Below, piece by piece: positions 57,504 to 64,000 of a stretch of DNA of 64,000 nt. The notes beneath the pieces are model-generated. The model had not been told where the DNA came from. It saw nothing but the letters and a program-made list of their open reading frames with translations, and ran no database searches. The translations under genes were made by a program, and so were the position numbers. How positions within the stretch are numbered: position 1 is the stretch's first letter; every line of letters begins with the position of its first letter. This DNA comes from Pratylenchus scribneri. Lineage: Eukaryota > Nematoda > Chromadorea > Rhabditida > Pratylenchidae. The stretch lies in NCBI GenBank assembly GCA_030063045.1, contig JAQSEB010000063.1, positions 372,001 to 436,000 on the forward strand. The letters run 5' to 3'.

Positions 57504-58130
57504 GCATGACCGAATAATTTTGATTTGAATTTGATATTTGATAAACTTGTTTTTTTGAGAGAAAGCCGTATATAAATTTGTTTTATTTTTTTCAAAAAAA
57601 ATATGTCAATTTTTAAAGCACTAAGGCCTTGGTGATCTTTAATTTTTTTTTTTAATTTTTAAATTTTTTTTGTGCAATGTTGTTGGTTGATGGCTATAAT
57701 ATAAATTCTCTCTTTGTATGGAAAATTATTTATTAAAAATTATTCGGTGAAAATTTTATGAGTTTAAAATTTTTAATGAAAATTTGCAAGAATTTATCAA
57801 TTAAAAATTTTATTGTTTTCTTTTAAAATAATTTCATTGGTTTTTATTTGGCAATTCTTTTATCTTAACTTGACTTATAATTTTTTTAATTTTAAAAGCT
57901 TGATGAGTTTTTGTGGTCAGTCTTATATCAATATTTTTTAAATTTATCTCTTCAAATGAAGTGAATTTTTAAGTTAAAATTTCTTACTCATAGAACAGAT
58001 CTTGGATATACATATTATTTAAAAGTTTAAAGCCTTCTCTATAATTTGTCTTATCTAAAAAATTAAAATTTTTGAGGAAAGGAGCTTATTAAGAAATTTA
58101 TTTTAAGTTTTCAACAAATAAGAACATCCC
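57504..58130. other. AT-rich stretch before the tandem duplication
   Basis: Low-complexity A/T with a CTCATAAA-type word near 57755. No gene. Confidence 0.5.
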
Positions 58131-59240
58131 CTTTAGATAGAGAACATTTATTGGCTCAAATTCTTTAATTTTTAAATTTTTTTTGTCAATCCAAATGCCT
58201 AACTATTATTAATATTTTATCTTTGAATGAAAAATTATTTATTCAAAAATTTTTTTTACATTTTTAAATTTTATTTTTCACAATTTAATTCTCTGAGCCC
58301 CGAAGAAGAAAATAAAAACAGTCACATTCCCTAGCTCAGAGAAGAACGCCTTCTACTGAATTTTTATTTTTTTATTTTGATTTTTTAAATTTTTTATGCA
58401 ATTTGTTTGTCCCCTTTTTTCATTTAATTAATAAATTTTGCTCTTATTATTTCTACATTAATAAAAAATTTTATGGGAAATAAATTAAAATAAAATTTTT
58501 AACCTTTCATTTTGCATTTTTCAATAAAAGTTTTCTAATTTTAATATTCATAATCCAAACGCATATTTTTTAAATAGATTCATTCATTCATTTCTATTAC
58601 GAAACAGATATTTTGCTGACAAAGGTTGGGATTCTGTGAGAAAAAATTTGTAGTAAGGTGATTGTTTTTATATCAAAATCACAACATTTTTGAAATATCT
58701 GAAGAGGAAGTGTTTTTTGGCAATTTTTGAACGGATTATTTCACTTCCTTTTTAAGGAAAAAAATTATTCAATAAAATTTAGATTTTTATAATATTTTTT
58801 TTGTTTTCTAAAATTAATTATTGTTCGCATTGTTGTTTATAATTTTAAACATTCTAAGAATTAAAATTCAAATTAAAAAAAGTTATTAATATAATTTTAT
58901 GGGATTTAAAACTTTGAAAAAATTATAAAAATTGAATTACACATAATGTTGAACAAATCAAAAATTCGTTCATATTTTTCTGTAATTAAATTTTAAAATG
59001 TTTATTTTTCATTAAAAAAAAGAAATGAAAAATTTATAGATCAAATTATTTTATAAATTTTTACTTTTTTTACAATACTGAAAATTAATTTTAATAAAAT
59101 TGATAGAAAAAATTTCAAAACCATAAAAGTATTTTATTTAATTTATTTTATAAGTTCATTTTTCCAAACATAATTAAAAATATTTTCTTATTGGTGCGTC
59201 CAAAATTTTAAAAAAATTTAAAAAATATTAAAATTAATTT

Positions 59241-59426
59241 CTAAATTATTAATAAGGAATAATTCACCTTGATATATGATTTAAGTTTGTTATTGATCAA
59301 ATTTTTCAATCTAATTCCAATGAAAAGATTGAGAATTCCCTGCGGATTTTGCCAAATTAGTTTAATTAAAAAATGCTGAAAGGCAAAGAAATTAACCCCG
59401 TCCCATTTATCGCTCTTGATTACCAC
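59241..59426 (-). CDS. Hypothetical 61-codon frame, duplicated
   Basis: ATG frame reading VIKSDKWDGVNFFAFQHFLI and KLIWQNPQGILNLFIGIRLK and then AT-driven residues. The first two-thirds look like protein (tryptophans, KWDGVNFF). An AG (TTTCAG|CATTTT) inside it could be an acceptor. Function unknown. Repeated unchanged in unit 2. Confidence 0.3.
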   Translation of the reverse strand: MVIKSDKWDGVNFFAFQHFLIKLIWQNPQGILNLFIGIRLKNLINNKLKSYIKVNYSLLII

Positions 59427-61163
59427 TTATATTTTATTCTCCTTGTATTTTGTGCCAAAATTATTTTTTTTTCTTTGCTGAAATCTCTAAATTCGCTTGA
59501 CCGATTTATGTCTTTGATGTGAATTTAATAATCGGAATTATTTTAAGGGACTAGTTTTTTATGAAATTTGATATGTTTATCCACAAATAAGAATATCAAT
59601 TTTATAAGTAATTCCATATTCTTTTTTTTATTAATTTTATTAAATTTTTTAAATTTTTTTGTCTTCTTCAACAAATTTCATCTATAATTTTTATTCAATC
59701 TTTTAATGGAAAATTATTAATTAAATTTTTGAATGAAAATTTTATGTGTTTAAAGTTTTTATCAATGTTATTAAAAATTTATTAATTCTACATTTTTAAG
59801 ATATCGTATCGGATCAGAAAGTAGTAAAATATAATTATGGAAATAACAAAAGAAAAATATCTATATTTTAAATTGTTAGAAAATATAATTATTTAAATTA
59901 AATTAAATCAAAAAAAAATAATGGGATGCAAAAATTTTTTTTCTTAAAATTATATATCACTTCTTAAATTATAATAATTTTATATTAATTAAATAATCCA
60001 TAAAAATTTTTTGTGAAATTAAATATTAAAAAGTATAATTTTTTAATAAATTAATTTAAAAATTCCTAAAAATTTTTAATTTTTAATTTGGTTTCTTTAA
60101 ATAATTACTCATAAAAAATATAATTATTGTTTTATTGATAAAAATTTTCTTTAAAAACAAAATCATTTATTTTTGAATTTTTTTATAAATTAAATTGGAG
60201 CCTTTCGTCCATTGAGATATTAAAATAAGTATGGAAGAATATTCATTTAAATTAATCAATTGAAGGAATAAATTTATGGGAAAGCAAAAAGTTAATTATT
60301 ATGAAAATAATTTTTAACTAATATTAAATTTAAGAAGCTTACTCGCATGGCTATTATTTCGTTTATTAGTGAATTTGTTAAAATAAAAAGATATTTTATT
60401 AAAAAATTTACAATTTATTCTAAAAAATATAAAAAAATAAAAATTAATACTGTTTTAATGTATTATTTTGATCATTAAAAAGAATGTCGATATTAAAATA
60501 TCATTGGTTGTGAAATTAATATCAATATTATTTGATTTAATAAGGAAGAGAATAATCTAAAAAATAAAGAAAATTCATAAAATATTCCCATTAATTAATT
60601 TCTAAAATTTCATTATTTTCAAATTAATTATAAGTAACAACTTTCCCTTCCAAAGACAAAAAAAATAAATAAAATTACTTAGATTTTTTAATTTTACTTT
60701 AATTGAATTGGGGTTGGGATCAAAATTATTGCTAGAGTTGCAAAAATCGATTGACTGATAGAAATCTTTGATGTGAAATTTTAAAATCTAAATTATAGAA
60801 TATATTTAGTTTTATTTATTTATTTTTTTGTTGTGTAGCAGGTCGGATATTATTTATATTCTATTTTTGAATGTAAAATTATTTATTAAAATTGTTGATT
60901 GAAAAACTTATGGGTTTAATACTTTTTACTAAAATTTTAAAAAAATATTTATTTAGTTTAAAAAACTTAATATTATTCTTGATTTAAAAAAATTTTTGTC
61001 AAACTTTCTCAAAATTTGATAAATATTTTACCGAGTAATTTAACAACATTTTTTGTACCTATAGCCAAAATAAAATAAAAAAAAAAGTAAAAAATATTGA
61101 AACTTGTTCTGTCCGATGGTGCTAGGTCATCTCCACAAAATTCTGCAAATATAAGTTTTTGAC

Positions 61164-61230
61164 TTCTAATAAATCTGAAACTGGTTTTAGACCCCACAAA
61201 TCTATATACCATTTTGTAGAACTCATCGAC
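61164..61230. mobile_element. Fragment of foldback element 1 at the duplication junction
   Basis: TGGTTTTAGACCCCACAAAT and TATACCATTTTGTAGAACTC followed by ATCGA match the arm at about 11985-12050. It stops exactly where unit 2 of the tandem duplication begins, so one breakpoint of the duplication lies inside this element. Confidence 0.7.
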
Positions 61231-64000
61231 CTTTAGATAGAGAACATTTATTGGCTCAAATTCTTTAATTTTTAAATTTTTTTTGTCAATCCAAATGCCT
61301 AACTATTATTAATATTTTATCTTTGAATGAAAAATTATTTATTCAAAAATTTTTTTTACATTTTTAAATTTTATTTTTCACAATTTAATTCTCTGAGCCC
61401 CGAAGAAGAAAATAAAAACAGTCACATTCCCTAGCTCAGAGAAGAACGCCTTCTACTGAATTTTTATTTTTTTATTTTGATTTTTTAAATTTTTTATGCA
61501 ATTTGTTTGTCCCCTTTTTTCATTTAATTAATAAATTTTGCTCTTATTATTTCTACATTAATAAAAAATTTTATGGGAAATAAATTAAAATAAAATTTTT
61601 AACCTTTCATTTTGCATTTTTCAATAAAAGTTTTCTAATTTTAATATTCATAATCCAAACGCATATTTTTTAAATAGATTCATTCATTCATTTCTATTAC
61701 GAAACAGATATTTTGCTGACAAAGGTTGGGATTCTGTGAGAAAAAATTTGTAGTAAGGTGATTGTTTTTATATCAAAATCACAACATTTTTGAAATATCT
61801 GAAGAGGAAGTGTTTTTTGGCAATTTTTGAACGGATTATTTCACTTCCTTTTTAAGGAAAAAAATTATTCAATAAAATTTAGATTTTTATAATATTTTTT
61901 TTGTTTTCTAAAATTAATTATTGTTCGCATTGTTGTTTATAATTTTAAACATTCTAAGAATTAAAATTCAAATTAAAAAAAGTTATTAATATAATTTTAT
62001 GGGATTTAAAACTTTGAAAAAATTATAAAAATTGAATTACACATAATGTTGAACAAATCAAAAATTCGTTCATATTTTTCTGTAATTAAATTTTAAAATG
62101 TTTATTTTTCATTAAAAAAAAGAAATGAAAAATTTATAGATCAAATTATTTTATAAATTTTTACTTTTTTTACAATACTGAAAATTAATTTTAATAAAAT
62201 TGATAGAAAAAATTTCAAAACCATAAAAGTATTTTATTTAATTTATTTTATAAGTTCATTTTTCCAAACATAATTAAAAATATTTTCTTATTGGTGCGTC
62301 CAAAATTTTAAAAAAAATTAAAAAATATTAAAATTAATTTCTAAATTATTAATAAGGAATAATTCACCTTGATATATGATTTAAGTTTGTTATTGATCAA
62401 ATTTTTCAATCTAATTCCAATGAAAAGATTGAGAATTCCCTGCGGATTTTGCCAAATTAGTTTAATTAAAAAATGCTGAAAGGCAAAGAAATTAACCCCG
62501 TCCCATTTATCGCTCTTGATTACCACGTATATTTTATTCTCCTTGTATTTTGTGCCAAAATTATTGGTTTTTCTTTGCTGAAATCTCTAAATTCGCTTGA
62601 CCGATTTATGTCTTTGATGTGAATTTAATAATCGGAATTATTTTAAGGGACTAGTTTTTTATGAAATTTGATATGTTTATCCACAAATAAGAATATCAAT
62701 TTTATAAGTAATTCCATATTCTTTTTTTTTTTATTAATTTTATTAAATTTTTTAAATTATTTTGTCTTCTTCAACAAATTTCATCTATAATTTTTTCAAT
62801 CTTTTAATGGAAAATTATTAATTAAATTTTTGAATGAAAATTTTATGTGTTTAAAGTTTTTATCAATGTTATTAAAAATTTATTAATTCTACATTTTTAA
62901 GATATCGTATCGGATCAGAAAGTAGTAAAATATAATTATGGAAATAACAAAAGAAAAATATCTATATTTTAAATTGTTAGAAAATATAATTATTTAAATT
63001 AAATTAAATCAAAAAAAAATAATGGGATGCAAAAATTTTTTTTCTTAAAATTATATATCACTTCTTAAATTATAATAATTTTATATTAATTAAATAATCC
63101 ATAAAAATTTTTTGTGAAATTAAATATTAAAAAGTATAATTTTTTAATAAATTAATTTAAAAATTCCTAAAAATTTTTAATTTTTAATTTGGTTTCTTTA
63201 AATAATTACTCATAAAAAATATAATTATTGTTTTATTGATAAAAATTTTCTTTAAAAACAAAATCATTTATTTTTGAATTTTTTTATAAATTAAATTGGA
63301 GCCTTTCGTCCATTGAGATATTAAAATAAGTATGGAAGAATATTCATTTAAATTAATCAATTGAAGGAATAAATTTATGGGAAAGCAAAAAGTTAATTAT
63401 TATGAAAATAATTTTTAACTAATATTAAATTTAAGAAGCTTACTCGCATGGCTATTATTTCGTTTATTAGTGAATTTGTTAAAATAAAAAGATATTTTAT
63501 TAAAAAATTTACAATTTATTCTAAAAAATATAAAAAAATAAAAATTAATACTGTTTTAATGTATTATTTTGATCATTAAAAAGAATGTCGATATTAAAAT
63601 ATCATTGGTTGTGAAATTAATATCAATATTATTTGATTTAATAAGGAAGAGAATAATCTAAAAAATAAAGAAAATTCATAAAATATTCCCATTAATTAAT
63701 TTCTAAAATTTCATTATTTTCAAATTAATTATAAGTAACAACTTTCCCTTCCAAAGACAAAAAAAATAAATAAAATTACTTAGATTTTTTAATTTTACTT
63801 TAATTGAATTGGGGTTGGGATCAAAATTATTGCTAGAGTTGCAAAAATCGATTGACTGATAGAAATCTTTGATGTGAAATTTTAAAATCTAAATTATAGA
63901 ATATATTTAGTTTTATTTATTTATTTTTTTGTTGTGTAGCAGGTCGGATATTATTTATATTCTATTTTTGAATGTAAAATTATTTATTAAAATTGTTGAT
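61231..64000. repeat. Tandem duplication, unit 2 (runs off the window)
   Basis: Second unit, offset 3100-3101 from the first and continuing past the end of the window. It reaches at least to the counterpart of 60899, so the far junction and any third unit are not visible. Confidence 0.95.
62341..62526 (-). CDS. Hypothetical 61-codon frame, second copy
   Basis: Identical in translation to 59241-59426. The base after its start region differs (CACGTATA against CACTTATA), outside the frame. Confidence 0.3.
   Translation of the reverse strand: MVIKSDKWDGVNFFAFQHFLIKLIWQNPQGILNLFIGIRLKNLINNKLKSYIKVNYSLLII

Larger units (their letters stand above)
58131..61230. repeat. Tandem duplication, unit 1 (3.1 kb)
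   Basis: Unit 1 begins at CTTTAGATAGAGAACATTTA and is followed directly by unit 2, which begins with the same words at 61231. The two are almost identical over all the sequence available; differences are single-base changes (for example near 59463 and 59427) and short A/T-run length changes near 59630 and 59690. Content is AT-rich with one small frame (59241-59426, minus) and one dispersed block (60225-60295). The unit ends with a fragment of foldback element 1. Confidence 0.95.

Overview
The window is eukaryotic nuclear DNA from a very AT-rich genome (well under 25% G+C by eye). There are no operons, no Shine-Dalgarno signals, no rRNA, no tRNA I can fold, and no complete gene. Short coding stretches end at GT donors or begin after AG acceptors. 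The protein pieces I recognise are animal ones: L27 and guanylate-kinase pieces of a CASK/LIN-2-type MAGUK, immunoglobulin-like domains, and part of a tyrosine-kinase-like domain. A nematode with low G+C fits best, but I cannot prove the taxon. Most of the window is a graveyard of duplicated, decaying gene fragments sitting in AT-rich intron-like sequence and cut by non-autonomous transposons and tandem repeats. Layout: 1-7.4 kb holds small plus-strand coding fragments (1.67-2.19 and 3.65-3.79 kb) and an Ig-like remnant on minus (4.9-5.1 kb). 7.4-10.96 kb is duplication copy A, with degraded L27 exons on the minus strand and a hAT-like element at 7.90-8.08 kb. 11.7-13.9 kb holds two foldback elements. 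14.9-15.5 kb holds the best guanylate-kinase remnant. 17.3, 20.9 and 22.6 kb hold isolated exon-like frames. 23.0-24.5 kb holds a truncated foldback copy, an L27 exon and a guanylate-kinase exon on opposite strands. 27-29.4 kb is a compound inverted repeat plus low-complexity arrays. 30.0-31.2 kb holds Ig-like exons. 32.3 kb is a hAT-like element with a perfect target duplication. 36-40.5 kb holds Ig-like, acidic, guanylate-kinase and tyrosine-kinase-like remnants. 44.1-47.2 kb is duplication copy B. 48.2-53.4 kb is a repeat-rich stretch with a 16-bp satellite, a 31-bp minisatellite of about 40 units, three more transposons and several very stable hairpins. 53.7-55.1 kb holds Ig-like and L27 exons. 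56.6-57.5 kb is a plus-strand coding region I cannot name. 58.13 kb to the end is a tandem duplication with a 3.1-kb period. How the pieces fit: the L27 and guanylate-kinase pieces look like relics of one multi-exon gene copied several times, and each copy carries its own frameshifts, stops or splice-site losses. Four short elements share hAT-type ends and perfect 8-bp target duplications, yet each is filled with a different low-complexity sequence; this is the most coherent unusual system here. Protein assignments come from motif memory only, with no database search.
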